Of a stretch of 64,000 bases of DNA, positions 25,333 through 36,900 are shown in pieces; the first letter of the stretch is position 1, and each line of letters begins with the position of its first letter. The DNA comes from Apostichopus japonicus (taxonomy: Eukaryota; Echinodermata; Holothuroidea; Aspidochirotida; Stichopodidae), in NCBI RefSeq assembly GCF_037975245.1, contig NC_092569.1, forward strand, positions 28,093,168 through 28,157,167. Direction: 5' to 3'. Position numbers and translations under genes: made by a program. The notes beneath the pieces are model-generated. The model did not search any database, had not been told where the DNA came from, and saw nothing but the letters and a program-made list of their open reading frames with translations.

Positions 25333-25743
25333 TGGGGATGCACCGGATCCAAATTTTTGGATCAGGCCGGAACCGGATTTTGCCCTATAGTACATGAAAT
25401 CTGACCGGATATAATCCGGCCGGAACCGGATTTTTTCATTACACAAATGAAAATCATTAATAAGAAGTAAAAGTATGAAACAAGGAGTATTATTTTGGTT
25501 GATCTTTAGAAACAGTGGGTCAGACCATTGAGAAAATTAAATGAAACATGTTAAACCTAATTTTTCCTTACTTTTAACGTTTTTATTAAATTTTGGAAAT
25601 AGTTTACAATGATTTAAGTTAATACCAACATCTTTATAAGGAATAATTCAGGCCAGATTTTGAAAAAGATCCGGCCGGAACCGGATAATTGCACACTATC
25701 CGGACGGATAGTCCGGCCGGACCGGATATCCGGAGCATCCCTA
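25333..25743. mobile_element. hAT-type MITE, 411 bp, in NDUFS5 intron 2
   Basis: Terminal T(G/A)GGGATGC at both ends, flanked by gaggggaa and gaggggta (7 of 8 match). Subterminal GGCCGGAACCGGAT motifs are repeated in both orientations. TAGGGATGC-type ends are common in hAT families. Non-coding. Confidence 0.75.
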
Positions 25744-26637
25744 GAGGGGTATGCTATTATGGGATACAGTGTACACAGTGGTGATCGGCAGAATGAAGTG
25801 CAATCCTTCAACTATTACAATCAATTATTCAATTGCTCCAAACAGCCCATCACAAATTGTGCCCGTTGAGAAACGAACACGAGTCAAATGAAATCTCGTT
25901 GTTCTGGAATGATTAATGTGAGAACATGTGTGTTTATTAATTGGTCCTTACACTCAAGTGTGAAAGCCTGGGGGAGTACAAAACTTTGAAAACTTCCAGG
26001 GTTGCTTTCAAAATCTGGGGAATGTCCGCAGGGTAGCTATGAGAGACTTAAAGAGCATTAGAACAGTATAGCATTTAAAAAAATATAATCCATACTGCTA
26101 CAGTACATGACAATATGTACCTCACGAAGGTTGTGAAATTTCAAGACAAATGTATCCGAGCTTGGCATCAGCAGTTCTTTATCATTTCCAGTGAGGCTGT
26201 AGGCCTCATTACTACAGTTGGTATTAAGCATCCTTCTGTGGTACTGTGGTAGCTTTCACTAATGTACAATATTCATAATATACTTACAGTTCATTATCAG
26301 AACTGTTTTATTCTTTATCGTTAGTGTATGATCCTAGCGTTTGGACACATTTAGAGTTCTATAGTTTGAAATGCTGTCAAAATTCCCTCTGTAAAACTTC
26401 AAAGGCTGAAGACTGAGATGAATTGGGTATTGCATGATTCATGACACAGATTGTATGTGATCCCTCAAGTAAATCAAGTTCTACATTAGGTCTTCCAATT
26501 GTAAATTTGGCAATTGAAAAGTTTTCCATAACATGAGCTATTTTGCACTTAAAAATGTGTCCCCTGTGATTTGCAAATAGTTTTACAAAGTTCAAAAGAA
26601 GAGGTCATTATTTGTTTCTCATGTGTTTCTTTTACAG

Positions 26638-26733
26638 AGGGAAAGACATCGCACCATCCTTAAACAGAGACAAAAATTGATACGAGAAGGAACATACAAG
26701 ATACCAGATTCACCAAAAACATCAATAGTTTAA
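26638..26733 (+). CDS. NDUFS5: NDUFS5-like exon 3 and stop
   Basis: Acceptor tcttttacag, phase 0, 31 codons and TAA: RERHRTILKQRQKLIREGTY then KIPDSPKTSIV. The charged KQR-KLI-EG block is the typical NDUFS5 C-terminus. A candidate poly(A) signal AATAAA lies at 27,334-27,339. Confidence 0.8.
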   Translation, partial: RERHRTILKQRQKLIREGTYKIPDSPKTSIV

Positions 26734-28802
26734 TGTGGGAGGTGGCATCTCGGTAGTACCATGCAGCTTGGATTTAGAATGGCCTGATGAGACGGTTAGA
26801 TTGGATGTCAAATGGAATCAAAATGGACTAGTTCATTCTCACGGAAAAATGCCAGAAAAATCATCATCTATTGAACAGTCAGATTGGGTCTGGAAACAAT
26901 TTGTTTTTTTTTCTTCAAATTTAGGATATTTCCAAAGAAAAATTAATTTCCTCTTGAGAGTCTAGAGAAAACGTTTCATACATTTCCCGTGAGTAAGTGA
27001 AGTGTGGGCACTGAGTTTAAGCTTAGAGTTAACAGAATGTCTTATTGTGGTGGTTGCCTAATGATAAAAAATGTTATGACATTGTTTTTATTTACAGATT
27101 TCTGTTAAAGCTCTGTAGATTTTAGATGAAATGTCTAAAACTTAAACAGCTGAACCATTTTGTAACCATGTGACAAGTTAAGCTCAGATCGTCTAGATAT
27201 AACAAAATACTAAACACATTGTTTCCATGATGTTATGACTTAAATGACAACAATGTATTTCAGGAGGTGACCCATTTTGGCTTCACGTCTAAAGGAAAAA
27301 TCCTACCAGCTGTACGAAACATATATGTAAAAGAATAAATGAATTCGTACCACAAACGTTTGTTTAATTTTATGAAGGTGTTTTTTCTTTGTGTTTTTTG
27401 TTTACCAGTGACATGGTTTATGTTCTGATATTGTGCACAACAATAACAACAACTCTGCCTTCCTATCGGTAAGGGGTTACAATGTTTTTGTAATGGTGAT
27501 CATCACTGGAAGATAAAGTGGCATGTATTCTCACATGGAAGGAGACAATTGGTTGCCATCATTGACATAATATATTATATAATTATATAAATATTGACAT
27601 AACATAGCCTGATCCTCTCCAGTAGTTAGGGTTTAGGTTGTGAAAGGGACATAAGAGGCACATAACAACACTTCCCCTGCCTCATGACATGTATTCTACA
27701 GTCATAGATTCCACTGGTTGCATATAACTTCACCAGGAATGTGGTAGCTATGAGATCAGGACATTTACTTGTAGCATATACATTCAAGGAGTACCATAAG
27801 AGTTGAGCGCTACAAGGGAGCATGTCACATGACCCTCCATGGTTGCTGCGTCTTTTTGGCCTCTCCTAATTGATACAGTCGGCCCTGGTTTTTGCATGTG
27901 CCGATGGATAGCAACATGACAGGTAGCATAGTGAAACTAACCGTACCATTGAGTTCAAATAGGCCTAAGTTACTACTTCAAGGAACACCGCCCCTGAGTT
28001 CCGGTCTTCAGGAGCCCAGAAAGCGCGGCTCTTCGAACAAAAGGCCAGATGCACCATTGCTTGTAAGTAAACAACCCTGGAGCGTTACGGGCATTTCCTG
28101 GCAAAGAATTGCAACATTACTACCCGACGTTAACACGACGTAACGAATAGCTTCAAAAGTTAAAATACTACTCAAGATCAGTTACAATATTAATGAGCTT
28201 GTTTCTCGATAACTGCAGTAATATCATGACTATTATACCACATATTTTAAATGTTCAATACAAAACACGAAGCTTGTTTACAAGCATTGTACAAACAAGA
28301 AACTAGATCAAAGTTCTAATAAGTATTGCAGGATAAGGTGTCTTGATAATTCAGTTTCAAGTGAATTGATTGTACAGTACAAGATTATTGTTGGAAGCTT
28401 CTTCCACAAATGAGGGGCAGCCCAGGAATAGTTTCGCCAAATGTTGTTCTGATGCTCGGAACAGTCAACATCGCAGTATGTTAAGACCGCAATGATCTTG
28501 TTGGACGGTGTTCTCTAAGCATTTGATTCATGTAGTGAGGGACAAACCTTGAATTGTCTATGTGTGTGTCAGCCCCCCCCCCACCCACTCCTTCCTACTA
28601 ATAGAAATGTCTGTCATTTAAAGACTGAGAAGTTGGTCGTTAGGTACATGGTGGTTTCAAGTTGTTCCTTTATTATGACATGGGGGGGGGGGTTGTGGGC
28701 GTGGAGCCCCGAAAGACGTTCAGTTCCTTTTATTGTGGTCCTTTCATGGCACAGTGGTACTGACATTTAGAAATTGGTTGCATTAATTGTTAGCTTTGCT
28801 AA
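26734..28802. other. Intergenic region downstream of NDUFS5
   Basis: Contains the NDUFS5 3' UTR and candidate AATAAA (27,334). No other gene, RNA or element could be supported; an 83-codon plus frame near 27,892 shows no recognisable domain. Confidence 0.4.
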
Positions 28803-28891
28803 CATAGTTTACATTGCTCGCATTGACCAAGATATGATGGGGTTAGCCTAACCCCATCATATCTTGGTCAATGCGAGCAATGTAAACTATG
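28803..28891. repeat. Perfect 89-bp palindrome
   Basis: Arms 28,803-28,846 and 28,848-28,891 (44 bp each) are exact reverse complements with one base (c) between them. The centre reads ggggttagcctaacccc. Identity stops abruptly at both arm ends. Confidence 0.97.
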
Positions 28892-30071
28892 ACCTACTTC
28901 AAAGTTTAAATAAAATAAGTAAACGGAAACATTGAACGATGTGTACTGAACAAAAACGAAACAAGTGATTTGTACCTTGAATACTTTTATTGTGCCATAG
29001 GCCTATGCCCATCTTTTGTGGTCTGCGGACCAATTACATAGTTCTTGACAAGTCAGTGACGCTACATGTAGGAAACAGTTTTGTCTTGTGGTCTGTGCAA
29101 CATTATCCATAATATGAAAACTTGTTTGTTCTGTGGGAGTTATGGAACATAACAACTCCCTGGTTATATTCAACGACTCCACAGCCATGCACACCCCCCC
29201 CCCCCCTCGTTTGCAAAATTCTTGATTTGTTTATACAGCCCGTCCATAAAGGTTCATGCCCCTATACCTAAATCAGTCGGAAAAGTTGGAATTTTCTACC
29301 CCACGAATCAAGGATTTTATCAAAGAGGGAGACTGAACTGGGGTCATTGAAACCGACTCCTATATGAAGGGGCTTCTGGGGGTTCTCTCCCTCGGCAGCA
29401 TTTAACTTATAAGATGTAAATGGTTCATTCTGGGGTCTTCATGAAAAAATATCAAAACGCAAGTTCCCTCGAGTGATTAATGTTGGTGGCTGAACGTGTG
29501 TGGAATAGGTCGGGGAGAATGAAGGATGTTATACAGGAGTGGGACTACTGGTGTCATTGAAGTCGAACCTATGAAGGGGAATGTAGGGGGGGGTCGGGAG
29601 TTGTGGTCTTCCCCCGGGAAGATATTAACTTTGCAACACTATAAATGGTGTATTCTGTGTCATATTTAGGTTATAATTTATATTAATATAAGAAACTCTA
29701 GCTAAAGACAAGATTGTACTAATAAATAAAAATAACAATAAGCTCCAATATTTCATTGCCTGACTAATTGAGGTATAGTGACCTGAACTTTTATGGGAGG
29801 GCCAGATGCCAGTGAAATATTTTGTAAAAGAGGGGTGCTACTGTGGGGTCATCGAAGCCAACTCTCGTTTCTGAGGGTCTGGGGTCCTCTGTCAGAAAGA
29901 CAAAGAAATATTAGTCATATGGTGCATACTTAGACTATAATTTAGTTCTTTATAAGTAGCATTATACGGGAGGTTGCGCTAAAAAAGTAATAATATATTC
30001 AAAATTTCCACTAACTGATTATATAAGGTAGGGACCTGAATCTTTATGGGACGGTCAGATGCGAAGAAAGT

Positions 30072-30700
30072 CAAGGGCGGCGGAACCGGGGAGCTTGTGC
30101 CCCCCCCCCCCCCACTTTTCCTCAGGTTAAAAATGTGCCTTTTTTTCTACATACAAATTGAGGTGTCTCAAGTTAGCAAGAGGCCAGGGAACCAGAATGA
30201 ACACTCGGGAAGGGCCGTTTCCGGCCATCTGAGGGCATTGTAAAACCAAAAAAATTTCTTGTACGCTCCGCGCCAACCGATGGTGGCGCTCCGCTCAGAT
30301 AGTCGTGAATACAACTTTGCAAATCCTGGCTACGCCCCTGACTTTTAATAAATTTCTGTGGGTCAAACTCAAAGCTATTTCGAATGGAATCATTTGTTAA
30401 GATATTAACAAGAAATAAACTCTAATTCGGAAGATTCCTACATTAGCAACTAGCATGCTTTCACCTCATTTTGTTCCTTGTTTCCCAATGTGCACACTGG
30501 ATATTGCAATGCTAGTATGCATATTTTCCTTGGGGGGGGGGGGTTGATGGAGTGGTGTGTATAGGCAAATAAGATAATACAATAAGAGTTATTAAGGGTA
30601 CTAAATATAAGGCTGCATCAGTCCAATCGAATTTCTGTAAAGTGCCTTTTGATGTCGGTGCCCCCCCCCCCCCAGATTAAAAGTGCTTCCGCCGCCCTTG
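30072..30700. mobile_element. MITE, 629 bp, GGCGG ends with long C runs
   Basis: Ends CAAGGGCGGCGGAA and TTCCGCCGCCCTTG are perfect 14-bp inverted repeats, flanked by aagaaagt and aaggaagt (7 of 8). Runs of 14 C lie just inside both ends. Part of the interior (30,262-30,345) is related to the right half of the MITE at 49,073, so it may be nested or composite. Confidence 0.75.
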
Positions 30701-30708
30701 AAGGAAGT

Positions 30709-33619
30709 ATTGCATAAAGGGGGGGGGGGTCATTGGAGCTTTACATATGTAGGGGGTAGTTAGGGGGTTTTCCCAGAAAAGAATGAAACTGTAGACACCC
30801 AATGGAGCATTTGGGAGGCATATTTAGTCAATATATCAGGTTTATATCATAATGACCTCTAAATACGTTGATTTTACTAACAAATACTCTTTGTGAGTCT
30901 GAAAATGGGGGATAGGGGGGGGAGGGCTTATAAACGTAGTAATGGTCCAATTCCTTCTCGGATGAATGCAAAAATCCCCTGACTGAGCCATTTTTGCCAT
31001 CGTCTCCCCCTCCCCCCATACGCATGCCTTATTGTATTTAGCCATCATACATACTGCCGAATGAATAATCCGAACAAACCTACTTTAGTCCAACAAATCT
31101 CAACATTTTTTTCTTCAAACAACATTTTCGTTACCATACCAACATTCGGTCTCTACCGGTTTTTGTTAGTTTGCTTATCGCACTTCTCTGAATTCGCCAC
31201 CACTTAGCAGTAATTTATTAATATTTAAATGGCTTTGACAAATTCAAAAGCACCTCCATAATTAATTATATTTTATTATGAAATTATTTGGTACTTTTAT
31301 TGTTTACATCTCCAGTGCTTCTTAGAAGCTAATCATATGAAAAAAGGGAAATGAACATTAATAAATAGTACTCAAAAGCAGTCGATACAGTATAGAAATA
31401 AGATACATATATTACTCATTATCTTTTAAGTTACAAGAAGTTTACATTGAACATATACCATTAAGAGATAAGCTAGGCAAAATATTTACATGGTGACTCT
31501 TTTATTCAGTTAATATTCTTCTTAATTTTTTATTGGTCCTTATATCTATTTTCCTATATTTTGTATTCCCAACACACAGGATAAGGTTCACTGTAATATA
31601 AGTTTAATGATGTAACAATGCATTGCCGTCTTTTAGCTTCGTTTTTCAAACTTTTATATCCATTCAATATTCTTTTGTCTTTCAATTTGTATATGAAAAC
31701 GAGAAATCAAATGGGTGTACACTACTCTCCTTTCTCAGAACATACAAACAAGTTTTTATCAGCACATTAACCTTGCATTTAGAGGTAATAATACTCTAAG
31801 TAAGGTCCAGTATGCACCATTTGATGTCGTAACTTTTCTTTGAAGGACCACCATATCCCCCTACATGGGCCTGGTCAGGTCCAATGACCTTAGGGCCACT
31901 TCACCGTCCTGGATTACAATTTTTATTCTTCTCTGGCTCTTCCATAAATCCCCCCCCCCCCCCGCCTCATCACCTTTGTAATCCAATTATGTCGGTTGTC
32001 CCCATTTTGTAATCTTCTTGTTTCTTAAAATATATTATGTTATACATTGTTCTTCAGGCATATTATGTCGGGAACCCTTCATAATTTCCAGGGCCCCTAT
32101 TTGACCCCGTGCCCGGAAACCATAACACCCATTCCCTTACCAATCTTGTCAATCATGCATGTCAATGTTTGTCAGTTATCGTCGAAGCAAAGGGGCACCT
32201 TTTCCACAAGAAAAGTAAGTGTTCTTCGAAAATACTATATGTGTGTTGTGTTCATGTGACTCAACTTACCTGCAGATGGGAGGGGTGGGGAGGAGTGGGG
32301 GAGGCAAGTGTCCTCATTTTCTCAGTGGCTACGATCCTGTACATATTAACGATGGCACACACACAAATACATGATAGTCTGTGTGGGTATATTATATCCC
32401 TACTTTGACCCATCACCTATCCTGCCAAAGTCTTAAGTGGTTCCTAATTAATCCATCATGCTATACTTGACATAGACATAATACCTGTGAAAGTTGCAAG
32501 TCTTTGATTTGCAGAAATTTGCTTCCTTTGACCTTCTTACATAAATGGCTTTGGATATTACTATTGTTTTGGATGCGGCACAAAGAACACTATGATAATT
32601 ACCAATATAAACACAGAAAGAGATTAATATCACAACAAATAATTTTCTTTTTTTCATTCCAATAATCGTGCAGTTCTATCGAGCTTGATATTTCCGTCAG
32701 TCAGTTGACTTCTTATTTGGATTATTTTACTGGAGTTGTTCCCGATAAGTCGGATATGCATAGATCTCTACAGATCTGTAAATGTAGGCTACACATTGAT
32801 ATTTTCGTCAAGTTCTGTCTCACTTCCACACGATGTTTTCCGTAAGTTGCAATCCATGGATTTATTTCTTTGTTATTGTACTGACTCTAGATCTCTTGAT
32901 ATAATTTTGCTTTGCAGATCTTATGAGACATGTTACCTTGTGGCGCCAGAATAGTTATAAGCTACTCACATATAGTTCTTCTTAAAAAGAAAGTTTAAAC
33001 TTTTGTCTCAGTTATTTGGTCAGAGTTAGCTCCATTGAGTACAACATCAATCTCCCATTTGCAATTACAGTCTTGTGGCTTTGTGGATACCTACATGTGT
33101 TATATATAATACTAATATAGTGCTGTGGTAAATACAGCACTTATACCTATCCTGTAAATTTGAATTTTTGAGCAATTGTGTTATTAAACTTCATCTTTTC
33201 TTTTCACAACATCTTTTCACAACATCTTTTCACATCACATCACAACATCTTTTCACAAACATCTTTTCACAAACATCTTTTCACAATACCACTACACCCC
33301 CTCCCCTCCACCATTCAAACTCATACCCCCTCCCACCACATCTCGATACAATGACCAGTGGAAAAATAGTAATAACAATTGAAAAAAATTTAGATGTTAC
33401 ATATAATGAATGAATTTTTTTTTTGTCACAATAAAGGAGTTATCTTCCAATCTTACTTCCACAGAGAATTAATATTGCAGAGAAAGCGAATCCTAGAAAT
33501 GAATACTTCAGAGATTGACAAATGTAGTCATTTACACATAGTATTATTTCGTCAGACTCTTACTCTGTGAGTCTATACACAATCCTTTTGTTGTATCTGT
33601 GGATTACTTATTACTGAAT
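30709..33619. other. Intergenic region between the MITE and FREP 3' end
   Basis: AT-rich with scattered G/C runs and a short cacaacatcttttcac repeat near 33,205-33,285. No gene recognised. The FREP transcript, read leftward, should end in the right part of this stretch. Confidence 0.4.
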
Positions 33620-33909
33620 CTAGATCTCGACAGGACGGATCTTCATCTCAGTGTATTTGATGTTGAAATACCAACCTGTTGGAAACCTCCAGGATATACT
33701 AACACCACGATAACCTTGATTAGGATTATCCTCGACAGTATGATAATCACCATTGAGGTTAGAGCGGTGGCAGTTGTTATACCACCACGCACCGTGATAC
33801 ATCACTGCACAGTTCCCACCTTTGTAAATATCATTATCTCTGTCGTAGGTACTAAAAGCCTGGTTACGGTGATATTCCAAACCTGCCTCATCAAGCCTGT
33901 GGTCTGTAT
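33620..33909 (-). CDS. FREP FReD exon c (C-terminus and stop)
   Basis: A 290-bp terminal exon entering in phase 1 and ending in TAG. It encodes the calcium-binding loop (FSTYDRDND), the final disulfide and ligand region ([15 protein letters not shown], then SNLNGDY), and the closing segment [16 protein letters not shown]. The acceptor is gtcattcacag. No convincing poly(A) signal was found close downstream on this strand. Confidence 0.87.
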
Positions 33910-36900
33910 CTGTGAATGACAAAAATAATGAATCACATTATCAGTATGTACTTCTCTGACATTCATAGATTGAAAAGATTTTTATTTATTTTTATTTTCA
34001 ATGTGACAATTTCCTGATGACCTCATGATAATCACCATTGAGGTTAGAGTACTGACATTGTTTATACCACCACGCACCGCGATACGTCACTGCGCAGTGC
34101 CTATCTTTGTCAATATCATTATCTCTGTCGTAGGTACTAAAAGCCCGGTTACAATGAGCTCCCAAACCTGCCAACTCTAACAAGTGGTTTGTTTCTGTGA
34201 ATGACAAACAACACGAATCACATATATATTATCGATTTGTACTTTCATAGATTGAAAGGGTTCTATATAGTTTTTTTTTGTCGATCTTTTAAGATTTCCG
34301 ATTGTCACAATCTTTTTCTTTCTTCGATTTATTAAACTGTACTTATTTACTTAGTCATCGTTATTTATTTTCTTAGTTATCTTTCTATATCTTGTTTGTT
34401 CCTTGTTTTTCATTATTATAGGTATTATATTTTACTTATTTTCATAGGTTAGGTACCATTTTAGATGATTTTAATTAGATTGGCCACTAATTTCAAACGG
34501 GTTAAAACAATATTTCCGTCTTAAAATCACTTTTCAGCAATTTGAACATTTAATTCAGAGATTCCTATTGTGAAAAAAAAGTGTTTCCATTTTCAATCTC
34601 TTTCAAATTTTGCAATCTCTTAAACAAACAGCCTGTTTCAATTCATCTCATCACTGCAATAATTTGAATGCTATGCCCCCCAGACCCACACCCCTTACAC
34701 CCCTTTGAAGTTGGGGGATACTTATGTATTCTCCCCCCCCCCCATCCAGGGTCACTATAGAAGTTTTCCTCCTTTTGTTTTTCGTCGCTTACTAATGTTA
34801 CATTAATAACCAGTACACTCACACACACAAATAATAGAGCCCTACACTCACTGGTCTAACGTTTTTTTACTATTGTAGGTATTTGATTTTACTTAAAATA
34901 ATCGTCTAATCACTGCAATAATTTGCCCATCCCCACACCTCTTACGTCACTGTGAAGTTGGGAGACTTACATTAATAACCTGTACACTCACACACACAAA
35001 TCAAAGTGTCCTGCACTCACTGGTCTAACAAAATCAATACGCGTAAACAGGGCTCGAAAACTCTTTGAGAGGGGCGCAGAAAACTTGTCCACATGCTGCA
35101 CTTTGTCCAGTTTATGTGGGAAAAGCCCAAATAAGAATTTCGAGAAAAAAAGGCAGAATTTCGGGATAAATTAGTCACATTTTTCAGTTGAAAAAAAAGT
35201 TAAAATTTCCCAATGTCGATGAGCCACTGTGGTATGTGCTAAACCAACTTTTATCTTGGGAAGATCCCCAACCCCGCCGGTTTTTGACAGCAATCAATGT
35301 CACTGGCTCCAATTCCCCCCTCCCCCTCCCTTACTCGATGGATGTCTGATAGCAGTATTACCAATTGCAATCTAACTTTGAACAAATTGTGGATTTGGAA
35401 AATTAGAGACAAGTGACAACTCTCAAAGAGCTACTTTAATGCTGTAATACCAACATGCAGTTCCACTGTAAGCTCCCAGCTCAGACAGCTTGTAGTTATC
35501 ACTTTCATCGTTGACGCGGAATAAGTCGTATTTAGCGTAGTAGGGGTTTCCATGTTTGTTCACCATGTCAATCCGGATTTCATAGTCACCTTGATTGGTG
35601 AGGTGGGACAATTTATCATTTCCCAACCAAAACTCGTGGCTGGGGTCTCCAAAGCCTTCCTTATAGCTGGTCCAGTTACGATAAAAGTCAACGGAACCAT
35701 CAACACGACGTTGGAATACCTGTTTAATAAAAAATAAAGTCAAAGATGCAAATTTGTAACCCTTTAGGTACTAATTTGCATACCTATCAATTACTTCATT
35801 TTTTCCAGAAAGAAATTAGATTATTTAGAATTAGGAATCATTTTTATATTAACCAATAACAAAATACAAATTGAGCTCTTTGAGGTTTTAAAGAAATATT
35901 GAATAAAATATCACTTATTATTAAAAAGAGTTTTCACGGTATATGATGAAAAAAAAGAGAGTAAATAAATGCAATGTTTTAGTGAACAAAGTGCGGCAGG
36001 TTGGAAACTACGTGGGATTTCCATACAATCTGAGCAGTTTTCCCATCTAAAATTATATGTATATCGGTCTGTTCACGTTAAAGCGCCCAAATTAGCATAC
36101 ATGGCATTTGGAGCATTCTTACAAAATACTTAGAGGTTCTTAAGATACAAATATTATCCCCATAGGAGAGTCCACCTAGCTGTACCTACCATAGCATAGA
36201 CAATTTCCTGAGATATACATATGGTATGCTATACTCCCAGAGGTGCCAAAATGTGGACGGAAAATGTTGCCATTCCAAACTGCACTATTTGTACTTTGAG
36301 CTATTCTCAACTCCAAAAGTAGATTACTCCAAATTTTGTCATGATTGAACTTTGTGGCTATAGGTACCCTCTAATAAATATTTCAGAAAATTTCCCCGAT
36401 GAATTTGCGAATTATTGCGAAACCGGACCAGTGTTTCGGACATCACTTTTCCCGTCCACATTTATACACCAATTTGTGAGTGGCGTAGTTTGGGGTTAAA
36501 TAACAAATGTTGAAAGTGGTGTGCTTTTTCAATACTGTCATAGTTGTAACCAATAATATATATATATATATATCAGATGCATGTCCATCCAGCCACATTG
36601 TATTACACAATAAATTTAAACAACATGCAAAATGTTTCCGTCCACAATTTGGTGATGTCCGAAACATCATGGAGCAACTAATATATGAAGTATGTTGAAA
36701 CCCACAAGACTGTTTTGTTGCTCTTATTAAAGCATGAGTAACTCCTCCAACTACAGTATGTACATGACACGTTTCTACTCATCTGTATTGATTTGATAAC
36801 CATTTCAATTTTTCCTTCCATGTGTGTGATGTCCGAAACAAGTTTTGATTAATATAGCTTGCAAAAGACACTATAGCTGAGCACTTTATATATTATGACA

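Larger units (their letters stand above)
23146..26733 (+). pseudogene. NDUFS5: NDUFS5-like complex I subunit gene, exon 2 damaged
   Basis: Small intermembrane-space accessory subunit of mitochondrial NADH:ubiquinone oxidoreductase, a twin CX9C protein imported and oxidised by the MIA40 route. Three coding exons: 23,146-23,264, 24,579-24,668 and 26,638-26,733, all with good splice sites and together about 101 residues, close to the vertebrate 106. Exon 1 carries the first CX9C (CANFEKDYYKC across the junction), exon 2 the second (CRLQIEDLMEC), and exon 3 the tail KQRQKLIREGTY then a TAA stop. Exon 2 is 90 nt where phase requires 91: one base is lost in the run after CAEG, and three codons later a TGA stands in the restored frame where the family usually has Thr. 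Everything else is intact, so this is a very young pseudogene, an allelic lesion or a sequence error. An acceptor at 23,131 implies a 5' UTR intron. Confidence 0.82.

Noticed and set aside
28803-28891. Palindrome as a microRNA hairpin
   Set aside because: A one-base loop and perfect 44-bp arms do not fit a pre-miRNA.
33599-33919. 106-codon plus frame
   Set aside because: Antisense shadow of the last FReD exon, which has clear domain motifs on the minus strand.
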